Assembly (NCBI RefSeq): GCF_002261335.1 | Contig: NZ_NEVL01000006.1 | Location: forward strand, 62,001-126,000 | Source: Bordetella genomosp. 1 | GTDB taxonomy: Bacteria > Pseudomonadota > Gammaproteobacteria > Burkholderiales > Burkholderiaceae_B | DNA length: 64,000 bases | Direction: 5' to 3' | In this document: one piece after another, positions 24,294 to 33,036 of the stretch | Position numbering within the stretch: the stretch's first letter is position 1 | How the letters are laid out: each line of letters begins with the position of its first letter | Position numbers and translations under genes: made by a program | The notes under the pieces: model-generated | Seen by the model: only the letters and a program-made list of their open reading frames with translations | Told to the model about the DNA's origin: nothing | Databases searched by the model: none

Positions 24294-26888
24294 ATGAACA
24301 CGAATTACCGCAAGCCTCTTCCCGGTACGTCGCTCGACTATTTCGACGCGCGCCAGGCGGTCGAAGACATCCAGGCCGGCGCCTGGGCCACGCTGCCCTA
24401 CACCTCGCGCGTGCTGGCCGAAAACCTGGTGCGCCGCTGCGATCCGGCCACGCTCACCGATTCGCTCAAGCAGCTGATCGAGCGCCGCCGCGACATGGAC
24501 TTCCCGTGGTTCCCGGCGCGCGTGGTGTGCCACGACATCCTGGGCCAGACCGCGCTGGTCGACCTGGCCGGCCTGCGCGACGCCATCGCCGATGCCGGTG
24601 GCGACCCCGCCAAGATCAACCCGGTGGTGCCGACGCAGCTGATCGTCGACCACTCGCTGGCCGTGGAGTACCCCGGCTTCGACAAGGACGCGTTCGAAAA
24701 GAACCGCGCGGTCGAAGACCGGCGCAACGAAGACCGCTTCCACTTCATCAACTGGACCAAGCAGGCGTTCCGCAACGTCGACGTGATCCCGCCGGGCAAC
24801 GGCATCATGCACCAGATCAATCTGGAGAAGATGTCGCCGGTGGTGCAGGTGCGCGACGGCGTGGCGTTCCCCGACACCTGCGTCGGCACCGACAGCCACA
24901 CTCCGCACGTGGACGCGCTGGGCGTGATCGCCATCGGCGTGGGCGGCCTGGAGGCCGAGAACGTGATGCTGGGCCGCGCCTCGTGGATGCGGCTGCCGGA
25001 CATCGTGGGCGTGGAGCTCACCGGCCGGCCGCAGCCCGGCATCACCTGCACCGACATCGTGCTGGCCCTCACCGAATTCCTGCGCCGCGAGAAGGTGGTG
25101 GGCGCCTACATCGAGTTCCTGGGCGAAGGCGCGAGCGCGCTGACGATCGGTGATCGCGCCACGATCTCCAACATGACGCCGGAGTTCGGCGCCACGGCCG
25201 CGATGTTCTACATCGACGGCCAGACCATCGATTACCTCACCCTCACCGGCCGCGACGACGCGCAGGTGAAGCTGGTGGAAACCTACGCCCGGCAGGCGGG
25301 CCTGTGGGCCGACGACCTGAAGCACGCCGAGTACGAGCGCATGCTGGGCTTCGATCTCTCGACGGTGGTGCGCAACATGGCCGGCCCCTCGAACCCGCAC
25401 AAGCGCCTGCCCACTACCGACCTGGCGGCGCGCGGCATCGCCGGCGCCTGGGAAGAGAAGCCGGGCGAGATGCCCGACGGCGCGGTCATCATCGCCGCCA
25501 TCACGAGCTGCACCAACACCAGCAACCCGCGCAACGTGATCGCCGCCGCGCTGCTCGCGCGCAACGCCCGCCGCGCCGGCCTCGCGCGCAAGCCCTGGGT
25601 GAAGAGCTCGCTCGCGCCGGGCTCCAAGGCCGTGCAGCTCTACCTCGAGGAATCGGGCCTGCTGCCCGATCTCGAAGCGCTGGGCTTCGGCATCGTGGCG
25701 TTTGCCTGTACCACGTGCAACGGCATGAGCGGCGCGCTCGATCCGGTGATCCAGCAGGAGATCATCGATCGCGACCTCTACGCGACCGCGGTGCTGTCGG
25801 GCAACCGCAACTTCGACGGCCGCATCCATCCCTACGCCAAGCAGGCTTTCCTCGCCTCGCCGCCGCTGGTGATCGCCTACGCCATCGCCGGCACCGTGCG
25901 CTTCGACATTGAGCGCGACGTGCTGGGCACCGATGCCGCCGGCAAGCCGGTGCGGCTCAAGGACATCTGGCCGAGCGATGCGGAGATCGACGCGGTGGTG
26001 GCTGCCAGCGTCAAGCCGGAGCAGTTCCGCAAGGTGTACGAGCCGATGTTCACGTTCGCCGAAGCGAGCGGCGAGAAGACCGATCCGCTGTACGCGTGGC
26101 GCCCGCAGAGCACCTACATCCGCCGCCCGCCCTACTGGGAAGGCGCGCTGGCCGGCGAGCGCACCCTGCGCGGCATGCTGCCGCTCGCGGTGCTCGGCGA
26201 CAACATCACCACCGACCACCTCTCGCCGTCGAATGCCATCATGGCCGACAGCGCGGCCGGCGAATACCTGGCGAAGATGGGCCTGCCCGAGGAAGACTTC
26301 AACTCCTACGCCACGCACCGCGGCGACCACCTGACGGCGCAACGCGCCACCTTCGCCAACCCCAAGCTCATCAACGAGATGGCGGTGGTCGACGGCGAGA
26401 TCAAGCAGGGCTCGCTGGCGCGCATCGAGCCCGAGGGCAAGGTGGTGCGCATGTGGGAGGCCATCGAGACCTACATGGACCGCAAGCAGCCGCTCATCAT
26501 CATCGCCGGCGCCGACTACGGCCAGGGCTCGTCGCGCGACTGGGCCGCCAAGGGCGTGCGCCTGGCCGGCGTGGAGGCCATCGCGGCCGAAGGCTTCGAG
26601 CGCATCCATCGCACCAACCTGATCGGCATGGGCGTGCTGCCGCTGGAATTCCTGCCCGGCACCAACCGCAAGACGCTGGCCATCGACGGCACGGAGTCGT
26701 TCGACGTGATCGGCGCGCGCGTGCCGCGCGCCACGCTCACGCTGGTGATCCACCGCCGCAACGGCGAACGCGCCGAGGTGCCGGTGACCTGCCGCCTCGA
26801 CACCGCCGAAGAGGTCTCGATCTACGAGGCCGGCGGCGTGCTGCAGCGGTTCGCGCAGGATTTCCTGGAATCGACGCAGGCGGCTTGA
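24294..26888 (+). CDS. acnD: 2-methylcitrate dehydratase, Fe-S dependent (AcnD)
   Basis: This 864-residue aconitase-superfamily enzyme dehydrates 2-methylcitrate to 2-methylaconitate in propionate catabolism. The three 4Fe-4S ligands are visible as Cys in TSCTNTSNPRN and as the Cys pair in FACTTCNGMSG. Active-site segments include HQINLE near 180, GTDSHTPHVDALG and GADYGQGSSRDWAA near the C terminus, where the swivelling domain supplies the catalytic serine. Length and the directly following prpF identify AcnD rather than AcnA. The ATG at 24294 begins the family-typical MNTNYRKPLPGT; the frame is open 57 codons upstream. Neither prpB, prpC nor a prpR regulator is nearby. Confidence 0.95.
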   Translation: MNTNYRKPLPGTSLDYFDARQAVEDIQAGAWATLPYTSRVLAENLVRRCDPATLTDSLKQLIERRRDMDFPWFPARVVCHDILGQTALVDLAGLRDAIADAGGDPAKINPVVPTQLIVDHSLAVEYPGFDKDAFEKNRAVEDRRNEDRFHFINWTKQAFRNVDVIPPGNGIMHQINLEKMSPVVQVRDGVAFPDTCVGTDSHTPHVDALGVIAIGVGGLEAENVMLGRASWMRLPDIVGVELTGRPQPGITCTDIVLALTEFLRREKVVGAYIEFLGEGASALTIGDRATISNMTPEFGATAAMFYIDGQTIDYLTLTGRDDAQVKLVETYARQAGLWADDLKHAEYERMLGFDLSTVVRNMAGPSNPHKRLPTTDLAARGIAGAWEEKPGEMPDGAVIIAAITSCTNTSNPRNVIAAALLARNARRAGLARKPWVKSSLAPGSKAVQLYLEESGLLPDLEALGFGIVAFACTTCNGMSGALDPVIQQEIIDRDLYATAVLSGNRNFDGRIHPYAKQAFLASPPLVIAYAIAGTVRFDIERDVLGTDAAGKPVRLKDIWPSDAEIDAVVAASVKPEQFRKVYEPMFTFAEASGEKTDPLYAWRPQSTYIRRPPYWEGALAGERTLRGMLPLAVLGDNITTDHLSPSNAIMADSAAGEYLAKMGLPEEDFNSYATHRGDHLTAQRATFANPKLINEMAVVDGEIKQGSLARIEPEGKVVRMWEAIETYMDRKQPLIIIAGADYGQGSSRDWAAKGVRLAGVEAIAAEGFERIHRTNLIGMGVLPLEFLPGTNRKTLAIDGTESFDVIGARVPRATLTLVIHRRNGERAEVPVTCRLDTAEEVSIYEAGGVLQRFAQDFLESTQAA

Positions 26889-26945
26889 ACCTCATCCCGG
26901 CGGCGCTCGCGTGAGCGCCGCCGCAGTCTGCAAGGACGCAACGAC

Positions 26946-28151
26946 ATGGCTTACCTTCCCCAGCTCCGCATTCCCGCCACCTACATGCGCGGCGGCACCA
27001 GCAAGGGCGTGTTCTTCCGCCTGCAAGACCTCCCGGCCGCGGCGCAGAAGCCCGGCGCCGCGCGCGACGCGCTGCTGCTGCGCGTGATCGGCAGCCCCGA
27101 TCCCTACGGCAAGCAGATCGACGGCATGGGCGCGGCCACGTCCAGCACCAGCAAGACCGTGATCCTGGACCGCAGCACGCGGCCCGACCACGACGTGGAT
27201 TATCTGTTCGGCCAGGTCTCGATCGACAGCGCGTTCGTCGACTGGAGCGGCAACTGCGGCAACCTCAGCGCCGCCGTGGGCGCCTTCGCGATCTCGGCGG
27301 GCCTGGTGGATCCGGCCCGCGTGCCCGAGAACGGCACCGCCGTGATCCGCATCTGGCAGGCCAACATCGGCAAGACCATCCTGGGCCACATCCCGATGGT
27401 GAACGGCGAGGTGCAGGAGAGCGGCGACTTCGAGCTCGACGGCGTCACCTTCCCGGCGGCCGAAGTGCAGCTCGAGTTTCTCGACCCGGCCGACGAGGGC
27501 GAAGGCGATGCGGGCGGCGCGATGTTCCCGACCGGCAACGTGGTCGACACCTTCGAGGTGCCGGGCTTCGGCAAGCTCGAGGCCACCTTCATCAACGCCG
27601 GCATCCCGACCATCTTCGTCAACGCCGAGGCCATCGGCTACAGCGGCAGCGAGCTGCAGGACGCGATCAACGGCGATGCCGACGCCCTGGCGCGCTTCGA
27701 AACCCTGCGCGCCCACGGCGCGCTGCGCATGGGCCTGATCCAGGACCTCGCCGACGCCGCCAAGCGCCAGCACACGCCCAAGATCGCCTTCGTGGCGCCG
27801 CCCGCCGACTACACCGCGTCGAGCGGCAAGGCAGTCAAGGCCGGCGACATCGACCTGCGCGTGCGCGCGCTCTCCATGGGCAAGCTGCACCACGCGATGA
27901 TGGGCACCGCAGCCGTCGCCATCGGCACGGCCGCCGCCATTCCCGGCACGCTGGTCAACCTCGCCGCCGGCGGCGGCGAGCGCGAAGCCGTGCGCTTCGG
28001 CCACCCCTCCGGCACCCTGCGCGTCGGCGCCCAGGCCCAGCTCGAAAACGGCCAGTGGCGCGTCACCAAAGCCATCATGAGCCGCAGCGCACGGGTCCTG
28101 ATGGAAGGCCAGGTCCGCGTCCCCGCCGAAACCCTCCAGGGCCTGGACTGA
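26946..28151 (+). CDS. prpF: 2-methylaconitate cis-trans isomerase
   Basis: This 401-residue protein has the PrpF fold related to diaminopimelate epimerase. It opens with PATYMRGGTSKGVFF (about 11-25), continues with GKQIDGMGAATSSTSKTVIL, where the Ser/Thr loop binds substrate, and contains DWSGNCGNLSAAVGAF (about 99-114). PrpF converts the trans isomer made by AcnD into cis-2-methylaconitate for hydration. It begins 57 bases after acnD and is followed by a hairpin terminator, so the pair forms a two-gene operon. Confidence 0.95.
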   Translation: MAYLPQLRIPATYMRGGTSKGVFFRLQDLPAAAQKPGAARDALLLRVIGSPDPYGKQIDGMGAATSSTSKTVILDRSTRPDHDVDYLFGQVSIDSAFVDWSGNCGNLSAAVGAFAISAGLVDPARVPENGTAVIRIWQANIGKTILGHIPMVNGEVQESGDFELDGVTFPAAEVQLEFLDPADEGEGDAGGAMFPTGNVVDTFEVPGFGKLEATFINAGIPTIFVNAEAIGYSGSELQDAINGDADALARFETLRAHGALRMGLIQDLADAAKRQHTPKIAFVAPPADYTASSGKAVKAGDIDLRVRALSMGKLHHAMMGTAAVAIGTAAAIPGTLVNLAAGGGEREAVRFGHPSGTLRVGAQAQLENGQWRVTKAIMSRSARVLMEGQVRVPAETLQGLD

Positions 28152-28174
28152 CCTCCCCCGCTCGCCCCCAAAGA

Positions 28175-28214
28175 AAACGCGCAGCCTGCCCTCCCCGGGG
28201 GCACCTGCGCGTTT
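28175..28214 (+). terminator. Terminator after prpF
   Basis: AAACGCGCAG at 28175-28184 pairs perfectly with CTGCGCGTTT at 28205-28214 around a 20-base GC-rich loop, followed by the T-rich CTCTTTCT. It lies 24 bases after the prpF stop. Confidence 0.75.
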
Positions 28215-28249
28215 CTCTTTCTGCCGGCCCCAAACAAAGGCGTCCAAAC

Positions 28250-28490
28250 AAAGGTGTCAGACTGCATTTTTCGTGGATGCCCTGGACCCAAACAAAGGTG
28301 TCAGACTGCATTTTTCGCGGCCGCCCTGGACCCAAACAAAGGTGTCAGACTGCATTTTTCGCGGACGCCCCGGACCCAAACAAAGGTGTCAGACTGCATT
28401 TTTCGCGGACGCCCCGGACCCAAACAAAGGTGTCAGACTGCATTTTTCGCGGACGCCCCGGACCCGAACAAAGGTGTCAGACTGCATTTA
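28250..28490. repeat. 44-bp tandem array of a dispersed repeat, six units
   Basis: The core AAAGGTGTCAGACTGCATTT starts at 28250, 28294, 28338, 28382, 28426 and 28470, exactly 44 bases apart. The 24 bases between cores are also nearly identical (a TTCGCGGACGCCCCGGACCC-like stretch plus AAAC), with a few changes in the outer units. The last core ends ATTTA and breaks the pattern. Because 44 is not a multiple of three and the unit lacks stops, all three plus frames stay open. The core contains GTCAGAC, the heart of many REP-type repeats. No gene function is assigned. Confidence 0.95.
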
Positions 28491-28552
28491 TCAAGGCGAG
28501 CAACCATCTTGCCCACCCCCGCAGGGGATGCCACATCACCCTGAGCGGGCGG

Positions 28553-28624
28553 AAAAAATGCAGTCTGACACCTTTGTTCGGAGGCAACGCGTTCCGAAAA
28601 ATGCAGTCTGACACCTTTGTTGGG
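28553..28624. repeat. Two inverted copies of the dispersed repeat
   Basis: AAATGCAGTCTGACACCTTT, the complement of the array core, occurs with ATGCAG starting at 28558 and again at 28601, 43 bases apart. These copies face the six-unit array across 62 bases, so the region can form a large stem-loop. The sequence between the two copies differs from the array spacer. Confidence 0.93.
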
Positions 28625-28783
28625 TTTCGCGACCTGGCCGTGCCGTAGAGGCTGCAAGGGCGGCGCCTTCGTTCATGCCGATGGGAAGTGGTAGTCTGGC
28701 CCCCGAGCGCGCGGCAAAGCATCGTCAGCGCACAGGCCCGCCATACTCCGCCGCACTGGCCGGCGGTTGTCGTGAGATCCCGA

Positions 28784-29998
28784 GTGAATAAAAAGACCTA
28801 CCGATTCGGCATCCTGGTTTCCCTGATTCTCGCCGCCTGGCTCGGCGCGCTGAGCCTCTTCGCGATCTCCAGCGACAACCTCGGCTGGGGCGCCGCGGCG
28901 CTGCTGAGCTACGCGATTTTGTTCGGCGGACCGCTGGCCGTCCTGTTGGCCGTCACGTGGATCGCCTACATGCTGCGCGATCGCGCGCAGATCCCGGCGT
29001 GGGCGCATGCCTGGATGCTGCTGCCCACCCTGCTCGCGGTATCGATCGTGCCGGTGAGCGAGCAAGTAAGAGAAGGCCGCCAGCAGGCGTTCCAGGAAGC
29101 CCATCCGGCCATCGTCGAAACCCACGTCAACTTCACCGGCAGCGACCTCTGGCTGGATCTGCGTGGCAGCGTGCCCAGCACCGGTGCGCAACGGCATCTT
29201 GCGCCCAACGCCGCCGACGAAATCCGGTTCGCCCGCTTCAGCCGCTACCCGACCCAGGGCGCCACCGAGAGCGGCGAATTTCCCTATGACGGCACCCGGC
29301 TGAAATCCGACGTGGCGCAATATCGTTATGCGTTGCCCGATGGCAGCCCGGGCCCGGTGCGGCCGCTGCGGCAACTGCCCTATCCTCAGTTCGACGCCCT
29401 GCGCAAGGCCTACAAATACGGCGAGGCGGGGCTGGTCGTTTACCAGTACTTCCATTACCCGGATCACGTGGAAGTCGCGCCGGCGCTCGCGCGCTTCTCT
29501 GGGATGACCGAACAAGACATGGAAGCGGCGCAAATCCCGGGGCTCACGATATTCACCGTGGAAAATCACGGCGGCCAAGCGCTGGCCAGACTCGAAATCA
29601 ATGGCCAGACCCACGACCTGGGCGAGCGCGCAATCCCGCCGCAAACGGCCAGAAACTGCAGCCCCGCCCACACCGCCGGCCCGGCGCTCGTCCACCTGAA
29701 CCAAGCGCTGCGACTGCGCTGGCAGACCAGCGACGCGCCCGCACGCTGGCACGAAGCCAGCGTCCCCGTGCCCGCCTTCAAGCAGGCAGACACGAAACGC
29801 GCGGGCATGGCCCGGGTCCGGCTCTATGTGTTGCCGGATGGCACCGTGGCGGCGGAGCGTTTCGAGGAAGTCCGCCTGCCCAAGAATGCGCTCGCCCTGC
29901 GCACCACCGGCATCCCCGACCCGGCCAAAGCCGTTACGGAGTGCGAAGGCGCCTTTTCCAGCTACAACCCGCAGACGGTGCAACGCATCGTCGACTGA
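28784..29998 (+). CDS. Membrane protein of unknown function
   Basis: I do not recognise this protein. From the GTG at 28784 it has 404 residues; a GTG at 28772 or an ATG at 28688 would lengthen it, and no start has a strong ribosome binding site. Three membrane helices occupy the first 90 residues (FGILVSLILAAWLGALSLFAI, then a segment through LLSYAILFGGPLAVLLAVTW, then WMLLPTLLAVSIVPV). The remaining 310 residues form a soluble domain, probably periplasmic, with no recognisable motif but a conserved-looking SRYPTQGATESGEFPYDG. It lies alone between repeat copies and before a HAD phosphatase gene 205 bases downstream. Confidence 0.65.
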   Translation: MNKKTYRFGILVSLILAAWLGALSLFAISSDNLGWGAAALLSYAILFGGPLAVLLAVTWIAYMLRDRAQIPAWAHAWMLLPTLLAVSIVPVSEQVREGRQQAFQEAHPAIVETHVNFTGSDLWLDLRGSVPSTGAQRHLAPNAADEIRFARFSRYPTQGATESGEFPYDGTRLKSDVAQYRYALPDGSPGPVRPLRQLPYPQFDALRKAYKYGEAGLVVYQYFHYPDHVEVAPALARFSGMTEQDMEAAQIPGLTIFTVENHGGQALARLEINGQTHDLGERAIPPQTARNCSPAHTAGPALVHLNQALRLRWQTSDAPARWHEASVPVPAFKQADTKRAGMARVRLYVLPDGTVAAERFEEVRLPKNALALRTTGIPDPAKAVTECEGAFSSYNPQTVQRIVD

Positions 29999-30203
29999 AG
30001 GGCTCCCACGGAAGCCCGCCGGTATCGTGGCCAGGGGTCGCCCGGACGCCCGGACGCCCGCAAAAATACGGCTTGCTCGCCGCGCTTCTCGCGCCCGCCG
30101 GCTGTCGTCGTGGCGGCCTTCGGCTGCGTCCAGATGGTTTCTGGTGCATCGCGTCTCCTGCAATAATTTCCCGTCGCAGCAAACCAGAAGGAGCGTTCCG
30201 AAA

Positions 30204-30848
30204 ATGCATCCCTCCCATTTCCGACCGTCGGCCCACGGCGTGAACACGATCATTTTCGACCTGGGCAACGTGCTCATCCGCTGGGACCCGCGATTCCTGT
30301 ACAGGAAAATCTTCGGTTCCGACGAGGCCGCCATGGAACACTTCCTGTCCGAGGTGTGCTCGCCGGCGTGGAACGAGCAGCAGGACCGCGGCCGTCCGTG
30401 GCAGGACGCGATTGCCGAGGCCGTCGCCCGGCATCCGCAGCATGAAGCTCACATCCGCGCCTATTTCGACCGCTGGTCGGAAATGATCCCGGGAGAAATG
30501 ACCGAGACGGTGGCGGTCCTGGCGCAGTTGCGAGAGCGCAATTTCCGGCTGCTGGCGTTGACGAACTGGTCCGCAGAAACCTTCCACGTCGCCGAGGCGC
30601 GGTTTCCGTTCCTGCAGTGGTTCGAAGGCATCGTCGTCTCGGGCCGCGAGCGCCTGATGAAACCGGAGCCGGCGATTTTCAGGCTCATCATCGAGCGCTA
30701 CCAGCTTCAGCCGGCCGCGACCGCGTTCATCGACGACAGCGCGCGCAACGTCGAGGCCGCGCGGCGCGAGGGCCTGCAAGGCATCCATTTTGTGAATGCG
30801 GAAGACCTGGTGGCCAGATTGCGGGACGTGGGCATCATGCTGGCGTGA
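30204..30848 (+). CDS. HAD-IA family phosphatase, YihX-like
   Basis: This 214-residue cytosolic hydrolase has all four HAD motifs: nucleophile motif IIFDLGNVLIRWD near residues 17-29, Thr in LLALTNWS (motif II), Lys in RLMKPEPAIF (motif III) and acidic FIDDSARNV (motif IV). The FDLGNV form, with glycine in place of the second aspartate, is typical of YihX and related sugar-phosphate phosphatases. The ATG at 30204 follows an AAGGAG ribosome binding site by about nine bases; the frame is open well upstream. Its neighbours give no pathway hint. The substrate is probably a small phosphorylated sugar or nucleotide. Confidence 0.9.
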   Translation: MHPSHFRPSAHGVNTIIFDLGNVLIRWDPRFLYRKIFGSDEAAMEHFLSEVCSPAWNEQQDRGRPWQDAIAEAVARHPQHEAHIRAYFDRWSEMIPGEMTETVAVLAQLRERNFRLLALTNWSAETFHVAEARFPFLQWFEGIVVSGRERLMKPEPAIFRLIIERYQLQPAATAFIDDSARNVEAARREGLQGIHFVNAEDLVARLRDVGIMLA

Positions 30849-30955
30849 AGCCGACCGCAGGCGGCCGATGCACGCGATCCGACTATCGTTCGAACGCCAT
30901 CCGGACGAGCAAGGACGGCGCCACGCGCGCCGCCGTGATCACCGGATCTGCACCG

Positions 30956-31006
30956 AAAAAATGTAGTCTGACACCTTTTGGGAAAAATGCAGTCTGACAC
31001 CTTTAT
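30956..31006. repeat. Two further copies of the dispersed repeat
   Basis: AAATGTAGTCTGACACCTTT and AAATGCAGTCTGACACCTTT stand in tandem, 26 bases apart, in the same orientation as the inverted pair at 28553-28624. They follow the HAD phosphatase gene, so repeat copies bracket a 2.5-kb segment with two genes. Confidence 0.92.
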
Positions 31007-31027
31007 GGATCGGCGCACCCAGCGCGC

Positions 31028-31792
31028 TCAGCGGATCACGACGCCGTCGGTGATGCAGGCCTCGAGCTGGGCCAGGGCCACCACGCCACCCACGAACCGA
31101 CTGCGCGCGACCGAGCCCGATAGGGATTTGACCGCGGAAAAGTCGCACCCCTCGAAGACGCAGCTGATGAAATGAACATCCGAGAGATTGGCTTCGGCAA
31201 ACGTGCAGTTCACGAACCTGCAATCCGTCGCGAAGGATCTGGACAGGTTCGCGGATGAGAAATCACATCCCGCAAACTCGACGCCCAAACGCGCGCCATT
31301 GAGTTTCGCGCCGACGAAACTGCAGCCCTCGAAGCGCCGCCGGACGAACACGCGTCGCATATCGATGCGGTCGAACCGGCATGCTCTTGCCTAGGACTCA
31401 TTGATGCTCGCGCCGTCCTTGAACACGGCATCGGAGAGGTCGACGCGTTCGATCCCCAGGTAGCGCACGGGCTGGGCGAGCGTTATCCCGCGATAGTCCG
31501 CGTAGCCCGCCTCGGTCGATCCGAAGGGCGACTCCGGCATCGGCCGCATCCGCATGGAGCGGGCCGCTTCATGAAGACGTTCTTCGACCGCGCGCAACTG
31601 CTCGGTCTGCCATCGGCCACGTGCCTGTTTTGCCTGCATTCCCACGCCCTCGAGAGCCAGTAATTGAAACGGGTGTCGGAGCCCATGGTACTTCGCGTGC
31701 AGAACCGCCCCTGGACGCCAGCCCCGAAGCCACTGCCCCGGCCCTGCCGCTGACGCAAGCCCACACACGCTGTTGGGCCTGTCGAACCGCAC
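31028..31792 (-). pseudogene. Pentapeptide-repeat protein gene split by an in-frame TAG
   Basis: Two minus-strand frames, 31391-31792 and the stretch below it, are the same frame separated by one TAG at 31391-31393. Before the stop the protein ends VRYLGIERVDLSDAVFKDG; after it the frame continues ARACRFDRIDMRRVFVRRRF and then clear A(D/N)LxX pentapeptide repeats such as GCSFVGAKLNGARLG, FAGCDFSSANLSRSF and CTFAEANLSDVHF to the stop at 31028. Pentapeptide proteins form right-handed quadrilateral beta helices. No convincing start or ribosome binding site was found, so the 5' end may also be lost. Only the 110-residue part from an ATG at 31360 could still be made. Readthrough or a sequencing error cannot be excluded. 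Confidence 0.7.
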
Positions 31793-31988
31793 TGGCCCGG
31801 CCGCCCCGAGCGGCTCGACACCGGCCCGACTGCGCGCCCGTCCGCCCCCTTATCCCGAAGCACGTTCCTTCGCACCTGTCGCCCTCCTTAAAACGAAAGA
31901 AAAGCGAACATTTCGAACAAAACCCGAAAAGAAACAAAGGGGTTTTCCCAGGTTCGCTGCGCGTTTGTTTGTGTTTGAATGCGGTGAC

Positions 31989-32006
31989 ATGACATAAATC
32001 TGTCAA
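31989..32006 (+). promoter_or_regulatory. Candidate Pho box
   Basis: ATGACATAAATCTGTCAA matches the PhoB-binding consensus (two CTGTCAT-type 7-mers with 4-base AT-rich spacing) at about 15 of 18 positions. It lies 24 bases before the start of a phosphonate/phosphite-type importer gene, the position expected for activation under phosphate starvation. Confidence 0.7.
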
Positions 32007-32029
32007 AAAGACACAAAGAGGAGACACTC

Positions 32030-33034
32030 ATGCAAGCCTCGCGCCTGCTCGCAGCCGCCGCATTCACCACGTTCGCCCTCGGCATGCAGTCCGCAAACGC
32101 CGCCGACACGTGCGCCAACCGCGGCGACCTGGACTCGATGTTCTGCGATGCCAACAAGGACCTGGTGGCGGACACGCCCACCGATGCGTCGAAACAGAAG
32201 ACCCCGTCCACGCTGGTGTTCACCTACACCCCGGTCGAAGACCCGGCCGTGTACGAAGACATCTTCAAGCCGTTCACCAAGCACCTCGCGCAGTGCACGG
32301 GCAAGCGCGTGGTGTTCTATCAGGTGCAGAGCAACGCGGCCGAAATCGAGGCGATGCGCTCGGGCCGTCTGCACGTGGGTGGCTTCTCCACCGGCCCCAC
32401 CGCCTTCGCGGTCAACATCGCCGGCGCGGTGCCGTTCGCGGTCAAGGGCTATGCCGATGGCTTCCAGGGCTACAACCTGATCGTGATCGTCAAGAAAGAC
32501 AGCCCCTACCAGAAGCTCACCGACCTGAAAGGCAAGAAGCTCGCGCACACCTCGCCCTCGTCGAACTCCGGCCACATGGCGCCGGTCGCGCTGTTCCCGC
32601 GCGAAGGCCTCACGCCCGACAAGGACTACAAGGTGCTGTTCTCGGGCAAGCACGACCAGTCCGTCATGGGCGTGAACTCGGGCGACTACGACGCCGCCGC
32701 CGTGGCCTCGGATGTGTTCCACCGCATGGTGCAGCGCGGCCAGGTCAAGGAAGAGGATTTCCGCATCATCTACACCAGCGAGAAGTTCCCGACCTCGTCG
32801 TTCGCCTACGCGCATGACCTGGAGCCGAAGTTCCGCGACCAGATGCTCAAGTGCTTCTACGACTACCGCTTCCCCGACGAAATGAAGAAGGCCTTCGACG
32901 GCGCCGACCGCTTCTACCCGGTGACCTACCAGAAGGACTGGGCCATCGTGCGCGAAGTCGCCGAGTCGGGTGGCGAGAAGTTCAACCGTGCGGCCTACGA
33001 TCGTGAGACCGCCAAGAGCAAGGGCAAGCAGTAA
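32030..33034 (+). CDS. phnD: Phosphate/phosphite/phosphonate ABC transporter substrate-binding protein
   Basis: This 334-residue periplasmic receptor begins [20 protein letters not shown], with signal cleavage expected after ANA near residue 24. The PhnD-type core includes [49 protein letters not shown]-like ligand residues (STGPT) and [15 protein letters not shown], where Ser/Thr side chains bind the phosphorus oxyanion. It leads an operon with PhnC and two PhnE-type permeases. A GAGGAG ribosome binding site and a Pho-box-like sequence stand upstream. Because no C-P lyase genes are in the window, the ligand could be phosphonate, phosphite or phosphate itself. Confidence 0.92.
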   Translation: MQASRLLAAAAFTTFALGMQSANAADTCANRGDLDSMFCDANKDLVADTPTDASKQKTPSTLVFTYTPVEDPAVYEDIFKPFTKHLAQCTGKRVVFYQVQSNAAEIEAMRSGRLHVGGFSTGPTAFAVNIAGAVPFAVKGYADGFQGYNLIVIVKKDSPYQKLTDLKGKKLAHTSPSSNSGHMAPVALFPREGLTPDKDYKVLFSGKHDQSVMGVNSGDYDAAAVASDVFHRMVQRGQVKEEDFRIIYTSEKFPTSSFAYAHDLEPKFRDQMLKCFYDYRFPDEMKKAFDGADRFYPVTYQKDWAIVREVAESGGEKFNRAAYDRETAKSKGKQ

Positions 33035-33036
33035 GC

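Noticed and set aside
24060-26753. 897-codon antisense frame opposite acnD
   Set aside because: High GC in third positions of the real gene removes stop codons on the other strand. The product is rich in Arg, His, Gln and Gly and shows no domain.
28250-28490. CRISPR-like regular spacing of a 20-base repeat
   Set aside because: The bases between repeats are nearly identical from unit to unit, so there are no unique spacers, and no cas gene is in the window. It is a 44-bp tandem repeat.
28055-28648. Long frame encoding a 197-residue repetitive protein, and two shorter frames beside it
   Set aside because: It overlaps prpF and the repeat array, exists in all three frames because of the 44-bp period, and has no ribosome binding site or family match.
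28200-31800. Genomic island or prophage remnant
   Set aside because: Repeats and a broken gene are present, but there is no integrase, transposase, tRNA boundary or clear change in base composition.
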